The position numbers and the translations under genes are program-made. Positions 8,304 through 17,221 of a stretch of 64,000 nt of DNA are shown here, piece after piece (the stretch's first letter is position 1; each line of letters opens with the position of its first letter). The DNA lies in the NCBI RefSeq assembly GCF_004341515.1, contig NZ_SLZF01000001.1:496001-560000 (forward strand), read 5' to 3'. The DNA is from Allobosea sp. BK604 (GTDB lineage: Bacteria > Pseudomonadota > Alphaproteobacteria > Rhizobiales > Beijerinckiaceae). A model generated the notes under the pieces. The model was not told the DNA's origin and searched no databases. It saw only the letters and a program-made list of their open reading frames with translations.

Positions 8304-8996
8304 TTGCTGTTCCAAGAAGTCCTTTCGAAATGGCCGATGATCCTGAACGGGGTCATGCTGACCATAGCGCTGTCCTTCGGCGCGATCGTGCTCGGCCTCG
8401 CCCTGGCGATCCTGCTCACGGCATTCCGCAGCCTGGCGGGCAGCTGGGCCGGCTATGTCGTCGACGCCTATGTCGAGCTGATGCGCAACACGCCCTTCCT
8501 GGTGCAGCTCTTCATGATCTTCTTCGGATTGCCGCAACTCGGCATCCGCATGACCGGGCTCGAGGCCTCGATCCTGGCGATGACGCTCAACCTCGCGGCC
8601 TACGCGACCGAGATCATCCGCGCCGGCGTCGACTCCATCCATAAATCGCAGATCGAGGCCGGCATGGCGCTCGCCATGAGCAAGCGCCAGGTCTTCCAGT
8701 ATGTCGTGCTGCAGCCGGCCTTCGCCCGGGTCTGGCCGGCGCTGTCGAGCCAGTTCGTGCTGATGATGCTCGCCTCCAGCATCTGCTCCTTCGTCTCGGT
8801 CCAGGAGCTTTCCGGCACGGCCGCGATCATCGAGCAGGACACGTTCCGCAGCTTCGAGACCTACATCATCGTCACCGTGCTCTATCTCGTGCTGGCTCTC
8901 TCGCTGAAGCTCTTCTTGAACTGGCTCGGCCACAAGATCTTCCCGCAGGTTTCCGGCCTCGCGCGCGTCACCGAAGCGCATGGGGAGGCCGCCTGA
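8304..8996 (+). CDS. Amino acid ABC transporter permease (HisM/HisQ type), first subunit
   Basis: A 230-residue inner-membrane permease with about five helices. The EAA loop (QIEAGMALAMSKRQVFQYVVLQPA) that contacts the ATPase lies near residues 115-140. The start is TTG, supported by AAGGAG seven bases upstream. It overlaps the second permease gene (TGATG), so the two subunits are made together. Pairs with the second permease to form the channel of the four-gene polar amino acid importer. Confidence 0.9.
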   Translation: MLFQEVLSKWPMILNGVMLTIALSFGAIVLGLALAILLTAFRSLAGSWAGYVVDAYVELMRNTPFLVQLFMIFFGLPQLGIRMTGLEASILAMTLNLAAYATEIIRAGVDSIHKSQIEAGMALAMSKRQVFQYVVLQPAFARVWPALSSQFVLMMLASSICSFVSVQELSGTAAIIEQDTFRSFETYIIVTVLYLVLALSLKLFLNWLGHKIFPQVSGLARVTEAHGEAA

Positions 8997-9649
8997 TGCA
9001 GACCTTCGGTTGGCCAGAGGTTCTCTTCATCCTGCGCTCGGCAGGCTGGACGATCGCGCTCACCGCGATCGCCTTCGTCATCGGCGGCATTTTCGGCGGC
9101 ATCTTCGCCATCATGCGGCTCTCGCGCGTCAAGTTCCTGCGCCGTTTCGCCGCCGGCTACATTCTGGTGATCCAGTCGATTCCGGTGCTCATGGTGCTGT
9201 TCATGAGCTATTATGGGTTGTCGGCAATGGGCATCGAGCTGCCGCCCTTCCTGGCGGCTTCGGCCTCGCTCGCCATCTACGTTTCGGCCTATCTCGCCGA
9301 GATCTGGCGCGGCTGCATCGAGTCGGTGCCGCGCCAGCAATGGGAGGCCTCGGCCTCGCTCGCCATGACGCCAGGACAGCAATATCGCTACATCATCCTG
9401 CCGCAGGCCTTGCGCATCTCGCTGCCGCCCACGGTCGGCTTCCTGGTGCAACTCGTGAAGAACACATCGATCGTCCAGGTCGTCGGCTTCGTCGACCTGA
9501 TGCGTGCCGGCATGCTGGTGAACAACGCGACCTACCAGGCCTTCCAGATCTTCACCCTGGTCGCGGCGATCTATTTCGCCATCTGCTTCCCCCTCTCCCG
9601 GCTCAGCCGCCATCTGGAAAAGGTGATGAATGCCAGCCGTAGTCATTGA
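8996..9649 (+). CDS. Amino acid ABC transporter permease, second subunit
   Basis: A 217-residue membrane permease of the same family as its upstream neighbour. The EAA loop (QWEASASLAMTPGQQYRYIILPQA) lies near residues 117-140 and is followed by the conserved VQLVKNTSIV. It overlaps the upstream permease by one base and the downstream ATPase gene by 20 bases, showing tight translational coupling. Acts with the first permease in the inner membrane. Confidence 0.9.
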   Translation: MQTFGWPEVLFILRSAGWTIALTAIAFVIGGIFGGIFAIMRLSRVKFLRRFAAGYILVIQSIPVLMVLFMSYYGLSAMGIELPPFLAASASLAIYVSAYLAEIWRGCIESVPRQQWEASASLAMTPGQQYRYIILPQALRISLPPTVGFLVQLVKNTSIVQVVGFVDLMRAGMLVNNATYQAFQIFTLVAAIYFAICFPLSRLSRHLEKVMNASRSH

Positions 9650-10370
9650 CGACGTTCACAAGAAATTCGGCAACCTCGAGGTGCTCAAGGGCGTCTCGCT
9701 CAGCGTCGATACCGGACAGGTGGTCGCGATCATCGGCCGCTCCGGCTCCGGCAAGAGCACGCTGCTGCGCTGCATCAACGGGCTCGAGGTCTTCCAGTCC
9801 GGTCAGATCGAGGTCGCCGGCCACAAGGTCGACCAGGATCCCAAGCGCCTGCGCGAGCTGCGCAAGGATGTCGGTATCGTCTTCCAGAGCTACAATCTCT
9901 TCCCGCACCTGACCGTCGGGCAGAACATCATGCTCTCGCCGCGCATCACCCAGGGCGTCTCCGACAGCGAAGCGAACACGCTCGCCCGCGACGTGCTCTC
10001 CCAGGTCGGCCTCTCCGAGAAGTTCGATTCCTATCCGGACAATCTCTCCGGCGGCCAGCAGCAGCGCGTCGCCATCGCCCGCTCGCTGGCGATGCGGCCC
10101 AAGGTCATGCTCTTCGACGAGGTCACCTCGGCGCTCGATCCCGAGCTGACCGGCGAAGTGCTGCTCGTCATGGAGAAGCTCGCCAAGGGCGGCATGACCA
10201 TGCTGCTCGTCACCCACGAGATGAATTTCGCCCGCACCGTCGCCGACACGACCGTGTTCATGCACCAGGGCAAGATCTGGGAGAGCGGCCCCTCCAAGCA
10301 GCTCTTCTCGGCGCCGGAGACGACCGAGCTGCGCAACTTCGTCACCGCCGGCGTATCCGGCGTGCACTAG
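9630..10370 (+). CDS. Amino acid ABC transporter ATP-binding protein (GlnQ/HisP type)
   Basis: A 246-residue ATPase with Walker A GRSGSGKST near residues 35-43, a Q-loop (FQSYNLFPHLT), signature LSGGQQQR, Walker B VMLFDEVTSALD and a switch histidine in LLVTHEM. It drives the importer encoded just upstream and is the last gene of the unit; a dispersed REP-like element lies in the gap after it. Confidence 0.93.
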   Translation: MPAVVIDDVHKKFGNLEVLKGVSLSVDTGQVVAIIGRSGSGKSTLLRCINGLEVFQSGQIEVAGHKVDQDPKRLRELRKDVGIVFQSYNLFPHLTVGQNIMLSPRITQGVSDSEANTLARDVLSQVGLSEKFDSYPDNLSGGQQQRVAIARSLAMRPKVMLFDEVTSALDPELTGEVLLVMEKLAKGGMTMLLVTHEMNFARTVADTTVFMHQGKIWESGPSKQLFSAPETTELRNFVTAGVSGVH

Positions 10371-10466
10371 CTCCGAGAGGCCTGGGATCCTCTCTCCTGG
10401 ATGGGAAAGGGGTAGGGGTGAAGGCCTGCGGCTGGATGCTTGAGCTGTGGCCTGCCCACAGCTCCC

Positions 10467-10579
10467 CCGTCATTGCGAGCGCAGCGAAGCAATCCAGGGC
10501 CTCCCGCACTCCCCTGGAGTGCTTCGCGGAGCCTGTGCTCGGGCTTGGCGAAGCCAGGACCCGGGCTCGCAACGACGGG
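10467..10579. repeat. REP-like palindromic element, family A, copy 1 (compound)
   Basis: It starts CCGTCATTGCGAGC, continues GCAGCGAAGCAATCCAG and ends with the inverted CTCGCAACGACGGG. The interior contains an extra inverted segment with GCTTGGCGAAGCC. Other copies lie at 14407, 17016 and 24555. It occupies the intergenic gap of about 300 bp after the amino acid ABC operon; I see nothing else there except the operator-like palindrome at its right end. Confidence 0.8.
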
Positions 10580-10651
10580 CGCGGCCATCCGGCGTGTCCC
10601 ACCCCACCCTGAGTCCATAGTCTAATCACGACCCAGGCTTGCCGGCCAATC

Positions 10652-10661
10652 ATCATATGAT
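10652..10661. promoter_or_regulatory. Palindrome upstream of the DgoR-like gene, putative autoregulatory operator
   Basis: ATCATATGAT, a perfect ten-base palindrome 12 bases before the chosen start of the GntR regulator, in a GC-rich region where such AT-rich symmetry stands out. Its position would block expression of the regulator and the downstream TRAP genes. Inferred only. Confidence 0.4.
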
Positions 10662-10673
10662 ATGACCTTGACC

Positions 10674-11450
10674 ATGAGCCGCCCTTCGAGCTTCCATGCG
10701 CATCTGGTCGACCGCCTCGGGCGGATGATCGTCGCCGGCGAGATCGGGCAAAGCGGCGCGCTGCCGCGCGAGGACGAACTCGTCGAGCGCTTCGCGGTCA
10801 GCCGCACCGTCATTCGCGAGGCGACCAAGACCTTGCAGGCACTCGGCCTGATCACCACCGGCCCGCGCGTCGGCTCGCGCGTTCAGCCCCTCTCCTCGTG
10901 GCGCCTGCTCGATCCGCAGGTGATGGACTGGATCACCGAGGCCGACATGGCGAGCAGCTTCGAGCGCGATCTGCTCGAGCTTCGTAGCATGATCGAGCCG
11001 GCCGCCGCTGCCTTCGCCGCCGAGCGTGGCAGCCAGGCGCAGATCGCGGCGATCGGACAAACTCTCGACGAAATGGCCGCCGCTCTGAGCAAGGGCGAGC
11101 ACGAAGCTGCCGACCTGCGCTTCCACGAGGCCATCCTGGAGGCCGCGGGCAATATCCTGCTGGTCCAGCTTTCGCCGATCCTGCGCGCAGTGCTGAAAGC
11201 CTCGTTCCGCCTGTCGATGCTCGACCACGAACGGGCTCAGGCCTCGGTCGAGATCCACCGCCATGTCGCCAGCGCCATCGCCACGCGCAAACCCGAGCGG
11301 GCGCGAGAGGCCATGATCGCGCTGCTGATGATCGCCCGCGCCGATATGGAGCTGGGTCATTCCAGGGCCGGCACCAATCCGACAACAAGAAACTCTGAAG
11401 GAGCGCTCAATGCTAGCAAGAGCCGAGCGATGGGTCTTACGCGCGCTTGA
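10674..11450 (+). CDS. GntR/FadR family regulator, DgoR-like
   Basis: A 258-residue regulator with a winged helix-turn-helix (LPREDELVERFAVSRTVIREATKTL) and an FCD ligand-binding domain. The linker SWRLLDPQVMDWI matches the characteristic NYLDTDVLQW stretch of the D-galactonate repressor DgoR. An ATG four codons earlier (10662) is possible, but it abuts the ATCATATGAT palindrome; neither start has a clear ribosome site. The 3' end overlaps the TRAP small-permease start by 41 bases, so the regulator is the first gene of the transporter operon. The effector is probably the imported sugar acid. Confidence 0.87.
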   Translation: MSRPSSFHAHLVDRLGRMIVAGEIGQSGALPREDELVERFAVSRTVIREATKTLQALGLITTGPRVGSRVQPLSSWRLLDPQVMDWITEADMASSFERDLLELRSMIEPAAAAFAAERGSQAQIAAIGQTLDEMAAALSKGEHEAADLRFHEAILEAAGNILLVQLSPILRAVLKASFRLSMLDHERAQASVEIHRHVASAIATRKPERAREAMIALLMIARADMELGHSRAGTNPTTRNSEGALNASKSRAMGLTRA

Positions 11451-11955
11451 GGTCATCCTGGTCGCCCTGCTTGCGGCGATGGTTGTGATGGTCTTCGGCA
11501 ATGTCGTACTGCGCTATCTGTTCAATTCCGGCATCGACGTCTCCGAAGAGCTCTCGCGCTATTTCTTCGTCTGGCTGACCTATATCGGCGCTGTCGTGGT
11601 GATGCGCGAGAACGGCCATCTCGGCGTCGACACGCTGGTCGGCGCGCTCGATCGCCGCAAGCGGCTGGTCTGCATGATCATCAGCGACCTGATGATCCTG
11701 GCCTGCTGCGTCATGCTGCTCGACGGCACCTGGAAGCAGCAGGAGATCAACGCCTCCGCAGTCGCCCCCGTCACCGGACTGAGCATGAGCTACGTCTATG
11801 GCGTGCTCTATTTCGCCGGCGCCGGCATCGGACTGATCACGCTGGCCCGCCTCTACCGCGCGCTGGCCGGCAAGCTCGCCCCCTATGAGCTCGACGAGTT
11901 CGCCGGCGACTACAGCAACAGCCCCTCGCATAACCTGAAGGGGCACCTGGAATGA
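11410..11955 (+). CDS. TRAP transporter small permease (DctQ-type)
   Basis: A 181-residue membrane protein with four helices and the DctQ pattern of a tryptophan-rich helix followed by RENGHLGVD. AAGGAG lies 7 bases before the ATG, inside the end of the regulator gene. Overlaps the large permease start by four bases. With the large permease and the DctP protein encoded next, it makes a complete TRAP importer for a carboxylate, probably an aldonate or aldarate given the DgoR-like regulator and enolase-superfamily enzymes in the same run. Confidence 0.91.
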   Translation: MLARAERWVLRALEVILVALLAAMVVMVFGNVVLRYLFNSGIDVSEELSRYFFVWLTYIGAVVVMRENGHLGVDTLVGALDRRKRLVCMIISDLMILACCVMLLDGTWKQQEINASAVAPVTGLSMSYVYGVLYFAGAGIGLITLARLYRALAGKLAPYELDEFAGDYSNSPSHNLKGHLE

Positions 11956-13235
11956 CCGTCGCCATCTTCCTCCTCTCGCTCTGCGGAGCGATGGCATTGG
12001 GCATGCCGATCGCCTTCGCGCTGATCGTCTGCGCCGTCTGCCTGATGTTCTGGCTCGGTGTTTTCGACACCCAGATCATCGCCCAGAACATGATCATCGG
12101 CGCAGATTCCTTCCAGCTGCTGGCGATCCCGTTCTTCCTGCTCGCCGGCGAGTTGATGAATGCCGGCGGCCTGTCGAAGCGCATCGTCAATTTCGCGCTC
12201 TCGCTGGTCGGCCATCTCCATGGCGGCCTCGGCTATGTCGCGATCTTCGCCTCGATCATCATGGCCTCGCTTTCCGGCTCGGCCGCGGCCGATACCGCGG
12301 CGCTGGCCTCGATCCTGCTGCCGATGATGCGCCAGGCCGGCTACGACACCGGTCGCTCCGCCGGCCTGATCGCGTCGGGCGGCATCATCGCTCCGATCAT
12401 CCCGCCCTCGATCGGCTTCATCGTCTTTGGCGTCGCCGCCAATCTCTCGATCACCCGGCTCTTCCTCGCCGGCGTCGTGCCGGGTCTGCTGATCGGCGTG
12501 GCCCTGGTGATTGCCTGGGCGATCGTCTGCCGCCACGACGAGATCAAGGTCCTGCCCCGCCGTAGCGGCAAGGAGCGCCTGCAGGCGACCTGGGATGGCG
12601 CACTGGCGCTCCTGATGCCGATCGCCATTCTCGGCGGCATCCGTTTCGGCATCGTCACGCCGACCGAGGCGGCCGTCGTCGCCACGGTTTACGCGCTCGT
12701 CGTCGGCATGTTCGTCTACCGCGAACTCAAGCTGAAGGACCTCTACATGGTCGCGCTGACGGCCGCGAAGACGACCAGCGCCGTCATGCTGCTCGTCGCC
12801 GCCGCCGTGGTCTCCGCCTGGCTGATCACCCAGGCCAATATCCCGGCCGAGCTCTCAGCGATCCTCGAGCCCTTCATGGGCAACAAGACGATCCTGATGA
12901 TCATCATCATGCTGCTGGTGATGGTCGTCGGCACGGCGCTCGACTTCACGCCGACGGTGCTGATCCTGACGCCGGTGCTGATGCCGGTGATCAAGCAGGC
13001 CGGCATCGACCCGATCTATTTCGGCGTGCTCTTCATCATCAACAACGCCATCGGCCTGATCACCCCGCCGGTCGGCATCGTGCTCAACGTCGTCTGCGGT
13101 GTCGCCCGCATCCCGATGAGCCTGGTCATCAGGGGGGTCTGGCCCTTCCTGGTCGCCCAGTCGATCATGATGTTCCTGATGATCCTGTTCCCGCAACTCG
13201 TGACCGTTCCGCTCGCCTGGCTGAGCGGTCGCTGA
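11952..13235 (+). CDS. TRAP transporter large permease (DctM-type)
   Basis: A 427-residue inner-membrane protein with about twelve helices. Characteristic segments are the GSAAADTAALASILLPMM loop near residue 100, IPPSIGFIVFG in the middle, DFTPTVLILTPVLMP and the GLITPPVG motif near the C-terminus. It forms the ion-coupled channel of the TRAP system encoded by 11410-14287, with a four-base overlap to the small permease. Confidence 0.93.
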   Translation: MTVAIFLLSLCGAMALGMPIAFALIVCAVCLMFWLGVFDTQIIAQNMIIGADSFQLLAIPFFLLAGELMNAGGLSKRIVNFALSLVGHLHGGLGYVAIFASIIMASLSGSAAADTAALASILLPMMRQAGYDTGRSAGLIASGGIIAPIIPPSIGFIVFGVAANLSITRLFLAGVVPGLLIGVALVIAWAIVCRHDEIKVLPRRSGKERLQATWDGALALLMPIAILGGIRFGIVTPTEAAVVATVYALVVGMFVYRELKLKDLYMVALTAAKTTSAVMLLVAAAVVSAWLITQANIPAELSAILEPFMGNKTILMIIIMLLVMVVGTALDFTPTVLILTPVLMPVIKQAGIDPIYFGVLFIINNAIGLITPPVGIVLNVVCGVARIPMSLVIRGVWPFLVAQSIMMFLMILFPQLVTVPLAWLSGR

Positions 13236-13270
13236 TTCCGACCCACAACAAGGCAAACAGGGAGAAACCC

Positions 13271-14287
13271 ATGCTTCGCTCACGTCTCGTCTCGATCCTC
13301 GCCGGCGTCGCTATCGCGGCCCTGGCCGGTGCCACCGCCCAGGCGCAGATCAAGGACCGCAATATCCGCGTCTCCAACGGCATTAACGAAGACCATCCGG
13401 TCGGCAATGGCGTCGCCAAGATGAAGGCCTGCATGGCCGAGAAGTCTGGCGGCAAGCTCAAGATCCAGGCCTTCTGGGGCGGCGCGCTCGGCGGTGACCT
13501 GCAGGCGACCCAGGCCTTGCGCGCCGGCACGCAGGAGATGGTGATCACCTCCTCCTCGCCGCTGGTCGGCATCATGCCCGAACTCGGCGTCTTCGACCTG
13601 CCCTTCCTCTTCACCAACGAGAAGGAAGCCGATGCCGTGCTCGACGGCAGCTTCGGCAAGTACATCTCCGACAAACTGCCGAATTTCGGCGTGGTCAACC
13701 TCTCCTATTGGGAGAACGGCTTCCGCAACCTGACCAACTCGAAGCGCGCCGTCTCGAAGGCGGAAGAGCTCACCGGCCTCAAGGTCCGCGTGATGCAGAA
13801 CAACATCTTCCTCGACAGCTTCAAGAGCATGGGCACCAACGCCACCCCGATGGCATTCGGCGAGGTTTTTGCGGCGCTCGAGACGCACGCGATCGACGGC
13901 CAGGAGAACCCGCTCGTCACCATCGACACCTCGAAGATGTACGAGGTGCAGAAATACCTGACGATGACGCGCCACGCCTATACGCCGTTCCTGGTGCTCT
14001 ACTCCAAGAAGCTCTGGGACCAGCTCTCACCGGAGGAGCAGACCATCCTGACCGATTGCTCGATCGTCGGACGTGACGAAGAGCGCCGTGTCTCGCGCGA
14101 GCTGAACGACAAGTCGCTTGCCAAGCTCAAGAAGGAAGGCATGCAGGTCTCGGAGGTCTCCCCCGAGGAACTCGCCAAGATGCGTGAGGCGACCGCAGCC
14201 GTCTATCAGCGCCACGAGGCCACGATCGGCAAGGATACGATCGAGCGTCTCAAGGCCGAGCTGACCAAGATCCGCGGCAGCAACTGA
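13271..14287 (+). CDS. TRAP transporter periplasmic binding protein (DctP-type)
   Basis: A 338-residue secreted protein with a signal peptide ending near AQAQ (residue 25). The DctP signature LKVRVMQNNIFLDSFKSMG contains the arginine that normally salt-bridges the substrate carboxylate, followed by AFGEVFAALETHAIDGQENP. It lies 35 bp after the large permease with a GGGAGAAA ribosome site. Binds the carboxylate in the periplasm for the TRAP permeases encoded upstream. Confidence 0.93.
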   Translation: MLRSRLVSILAGVAIAALAGATAQAQIKDRNIRVSNGINEDHPVGNGVAKMKACMAEKSGGKLKIQAFWGGALGGDLQATQALRAGTQEMVITSSSPLVGIMPELGVFDLPFLFTNEKEADAVLDGSFGKYISDKLPNFGVVNLSYWENGFRNLTNSKRAVSKAEELTGLKVRVMQNNIFLDSFKSMGTNATPMAFGEVFAALETHAIDGQENPLVTIDTSKMYEVQKYLTMTRHAYTPFLVLYSKKLWDQLSPEEQTILTDCSIVGRDEERRVSRELNDKSLAKLKKEGMQVSEVSPEELAKMREATAAVYQRHEATIGKDTIERLKAELTKIRGSN

Positions 14288-14296
14288 TCCAGGGAG

Positions 14297-14311
14297 CTCC
14301 GATTTTCGGAG
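14297..14311 (+). terminator. Small hairpin after the TRAP operon
   Basis: CTCCGA-TTT-TCGGAG, a six-base stem ten bases after the binding-protein stop. No T-run follows, so it could only be a weak terminator or a 3'-end-stabilising structure. Confidence 0.4.
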
Positions 14312-14336
14312 AAGCTGCGCGCACGCAGCATCCACT

Positions 14337-14374
14337 CATCCCGGCCGAAGCACAACGCAGCGCCGGGATGACGG
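14337..14374. repeat. REP-like palindromic element, family B, copy 1
   Basis: CATCCCGGC at the left is mirrored by CGCCGGGATGACGG at the right, with an AACGCAGC core. It matches the longer family B copy at 31264. It lies between the TRAP operon and the following enolase-superfamily genes, just before a family A element. Confidence 0.65.
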
Positions 14375-14406
14375 CATAAGCTGCCGCGGCAAGACTCTCG
14401 ATTCAG

Positions 14407-14495
14407 CGTCATTGCGAGCGCAGCGAAGCAATCCAGGAGGACTGGGCGCCCGGCCGCCCCTGGATTGCTTCGTCGCTAAACTCCTCGCAATGACG
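14407..14495. repeat. REP-like palindromic element, family A, copy 2
   Basis: CGTCATTGCGAGCGCAGC with AAGCAATCCAGGA at the left, and the mirror CTGGATTGCTTCG then CTCGCAATGACGG at the right, forming a long imperfect hairpin of about 89 bases. Two repeat types are thus adjacent in the 246-bp gap before the dehydratase genes, and could insulate or terminate the upstream transcript. Confidence 0.8.
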
Positions 14496-14533
14496 GCTGG
14501 CCGATCGGTTCATCTCCCAAAGGCCTCAGCACC

Positions 14534-15652
14534 ATGAAGATTGCCCGTATCGAACCGTTCATCCTGCATATCCCGGTCACCGGCGGCTCGATTGCCGATT
14601 CGACCCATCGCATCAGCCATTGGGGCGTCGTCGGAACGAAGATCGTCACCGAGGACGGGCTTGAGGGCTACGGCTTCACCGGCACCCATGCCGATCTCGC
14701 CTCCGACCGGCTGATCACAGCCTGTATCCGCGACTGCTATGCGCCGCTTCTCGCCGGCGAGGACGCCTCCGAGATCAGCCGGCTCTGGCTCAAGCTCGCC
14801 CGCCATCCCGCCCTGCAATGGGTCGGCCGCGCCGGTATCACCCAGCTCGCGCTCGCCGCCATCGACGTCGCGCTCTGGGACCTCAAGGCGAAGGCGGCCG
14901 GCGTGCCGCTCTGGCACATGCTCGGCGGCGCCAGCAAGCAGAAGCTCGACGCCTACAACACCGATATCGGCTGGCTCTCGATCCCCAAGGACGAGCTGGT
15001 CGAGGGCGCCCGCATGGCGGTCGAGCGCGACGGCTTCCGCCGCGTCAAGATCAAGGTCGGCCATGCCGATATCGGCACCGATATCGGCCGCCTCGAGGCC
15101 GTGCGTCGCGCCATCGGCGACCATGTCACCATGGCGATCGACGGCAACGGCAAATGGGACCTGCCGACCTGCAAACGCTTCTGCACCCGCGCCGAAGGGC
15201 TCGACATCTTCTGGTTCGAGGAGCCGCTCTGGTACGATGATGTCGGCTCGCACGCGGCGCTGGCGAAATCGACCTCGATCCCGGTCGCGCTCGGCGAGCA
15301 GCTCTATTCGCTCGATGCCTTCCGCGCCTTCACCTCGGCCGATGCGATCCACTACGTCCAGCCCGACGTCACGCGGCTGGGCGGCATCACCGAATACATC
15401 CAGGTCGCGGAACTGGCGCTGGCGCATCGCCTGCCGGTCGCGCCGCATGCCGGCGAGATGAGCCAGGTCCATGTCCACCTCGCCTACTGGCACCAGGCGA
15501 CGCCGCTGCTCGAATACATTCCCTGGATCAAGGACGCCTTCGCCGAGCCGGCCAATGTCGCCGACGGCTATTTCCTGCGCCCGCAGCAGCCCGGCGCCGG
15601 CACCACCCCGACCGCGGACGCGTTCTCCCGCTACGCCAAGCCGCTTGCCTGA
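14534..15652 (+). CDS. Mandelate racemase/muconate lactonizing family enzyme
   Basis: A 372-residue enolase-superfamily enzyme of classical mandelate-racemase layout: the KxK general base at Lys172/Lys174 (VKIKVG), metal ligands Asp203 (DGNG), Glu229 (FEEP) and Glu255 (GEQ), and the Asp278-His305 dyad ([15 protein letters not shown]). It probably dehydrates or epimerises a sugar acid. It differs clearly from the WPFD-type enzyme encoded 9 bp downstream, so the pair may act on two substrates or two steps. The DgoR-like regulator and TRAP importer upstream support an aldonate or aldarate substrate. Confidence 0.9.
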   Translation: MKIARIEPFILHIPVTGGSIADSTHRISHWGVVGTKIVTEDGLEGYGFTGTHADLASDRLITACIRDCYAPLLAGEDASEISRLWLKLARHPALQWVGRAGITQLALAAIDVALWDLKAKAAGVPLWHMLGGASKQKLDAYNTDIGWLSIPKDELVEGARMAVERDGFRRVKIKVGHADIGTDIGRLEAVRRAIGDHVTMAIDGNGKWDLPTCKRFCTRAEGLDIFWFEEPLWYDDVGSHAALAKSTSIPVALGEQLYSLDAFRAFTSADAIHYVQPDVTRLGGITEYIQVAELALAHRLPVAPHAGEMSQVHVHLAYWHQATPLLEYIPWIKDAFAEPANVADGYFLRPQQPGAGTTPTADAFSRYAKPLA

Positions 15653-15661
15653 GCACGAGAC

Positions 15662-16867
15662 ATGAAGATCACAGCAGTCGAAACCATCCGCCTCACCGAA
15701 TTCGGCAACCTCGTCTGGGTCCGCATCCACACCGACGAGGGGCTCGTCGGCCTCGGCGAGACCTTCATGGGCGCCGCCGCGGTCGAGGCCTATCTGCACG
15801 AGAGCGTCGCGCCCAAGCTGCTCGGCAAGGATCCGCTCCAGATCGAGGCGCGCAATGCCAGCCTGAACAATTATCTCGGCTGGCGCGGCTCAGGCGTCGA
15901 GACGCGCGGCAATTCCGCCGTCGATATCGCGCTCTGGGACATTTACGGCAAGGCGGTCGGCCAGCCGGTCTCGGTCGCGCTCGGCGGCAAGTCGCGCGAC
16001 ACCATCCGCACCTACAACACCTGCGCGGGCTACAAGTACATTCGCGATGCCCGCTCCCAGGCCGTCGCCAACTGGCATGTCGGCGAACAGGGCGGCCCCT
16101 ACGAGGACCTCGAAGGCTTCCTCTACCGGGCCGACGAGCTGGCGCATTCCCTGCTGGAGCAGGGCATCACCGGCATGAAGATCTGGCCCTTCGACATCGC
16201 CGCCGAGCGCACCGCCGGCTGGGACATCACGCCCCAGGAGCTCAACACGGCGCTGGAGCCTTTCCGGAAGATCCGGAAGGCCGTCGGCGACAAGATGGAC
16301 ATCATGGTCGAGTTCCACTCGCTCTGGAGCCTGCCCATGGCGAAGAAGCTGGCCGAGCGGCTGGCCGAGTTCGACACCTACTGGCACGAGGACCCGTTCC
16401 GCCTCGACAATGTCCACGACCTCGCGGAATACGCCAGGCATTCCAAGGCCTGGGTCTGCGCCTCCGAGACGCTCGCCTACACCCATTCCTTCCGCGACTA
16501 TCTCGAAAGCGGCGCGGCCGGCGTGGTGATGCTCGACCTCTCCTGGTGCGGCGGCCTCTCGGAAGCCCGCAAGATCGCCGGCATGGCGGAAGCCTGGCAT
16601 ACCCCGGTCGCCCCGCATGACTGCACCGGCCCGGTGGTCTACGCCGCGTCGTGCCATTTCTCGCTGCACGCCCGCAACGCGCTGATCCAGGAATCGGTCC
16701 GCGCCTTCTACACCGGCTGGTACACCGAGCTGGTGACCGAACTGCCCAAGGCTGAGAACGGCATGATCACCATGACAGACAAGCCGGGCCTCGGCCTGGA
16801 GCTGCTGCCGGGCATCGAGGAACGCGCGGATTCGATCGTGCGGGTCAGCAGACTCGGAGAGATTTGA
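15662..16867 (+). CDS. Mandelate racemase/muconate lactonizing family dehydratase, paralogue of the gene at 4038
   Basis: A 401-residue enolase-superfamily enzyme. Lys173 (MKIWPFD), Glu217 (VEFHSLW), Glu243 (HEDP), Glu269 (SETL), Asp292 and His319 (APHDCTGP) align one for one with the enzyme at 4038-5237. The shared start MKITA(V/I)ET and segments TCAGYKY and QESVRAFYTGWY show clear paralogy. The fold and residues point to a D-galactonate-dehydratase-like reaction. It is nine bases after the previous enolase-superfamily gene, in the same unit. Confidence 0.9.
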   Translation: MKITAVETIRLTEFGNLVWVRIHTDEGLVGLGETFMGAAAVEAYLHESVAPKLLGKDPLQIEARNASLNNYLGWRGSGVETRGNSAVDIALWDIYGKAVGQPVSVALGGKSRDTIRTYNTCAGYKYIRDARSQAVANWHVGEQGGPYEDLEGFLYRADELAHSLLEQGITGMKIWPFDIAAERTAGWDITPQELNTALEPFRKIRKAVGDKMDIMVEFHSLWSLPMAKKLAERLAEFDTYWHEDPFRLDNVHDLAEYARHSKAWVCASETLAYTHSFRDYLESGAAGVVMLDLSWCGGLSEARKIAGMAEAWHTPVAPHDCTGPVVYAASCHFSLHARNALIQESVRAFYTGWYTELVTELPKAENGMITMTDKPGLGLELLPGIEERADSIVRVSRLGEI

Positions 16868-16926
16868 GGCCCGGCTTTCTCCCTCAGACAGCCGAAGACA
16901 GTACGGCCGGGCGAGCCGGGCTCTTA

Positions 16927-16947
16927 CCTTCTCCGGGTGGGAGAAGG
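16927..16947. terminator. Hairpin after the dehydratase genes
   Basis: CCTTCTC-CGGGTGG-GAGAAGG, a seven-base stem 60 bases after the dehydratase stop. It resembles a short palindrome common in rhizobial intergenic regions. No T-run is present, so any terminator role is uncertain. Confidence 0.4.
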
Positions 16948-17015
16948 TGGCCCGGCAGGACCGGATGAGAGCCCGCCGGACCGCCATTTTCGCAATCGGG
17001 TGCCTTTGCCGCGCT

Positions 17016-17096
17016 CGTTATTGCGAGCGCAGCGAAGCAATCCAGAGGCCGTCGAGCGCTACGAGTCTGGATTGCTTCGCTGCGCTCGCAATGACG
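17016..17096. repeat. REP-like palindromic element, family A, copy 3
   Basis: CGTTATTGCGAGCGCAGC with AAGCAATCCAGAG at the left and CTGGATTGCTTCGCTGCG, then CTCGCAATGACGG at the right. This is the most symmetrical copy, a near-perfect hairpin of about 81 bases. It sits in the 354-bp gap between the convergent dehydratase and thiE genes. Apart from this and the small hairpin at 16927 I see nothing in that gap. Confidence 0.85.
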
Positions 17097-17221
17097 GTGA
17101 AGCTACGGTTCAGCCACAGCCGAAGCGTCTGGCTGCAGCCCCTCATCTCGGGCTTGCGCGAGATCAGCTCGACATGTGGCTACGTCGATCACAACCGACT
17201 TCACTCCCGGGAGAAAGGTTC

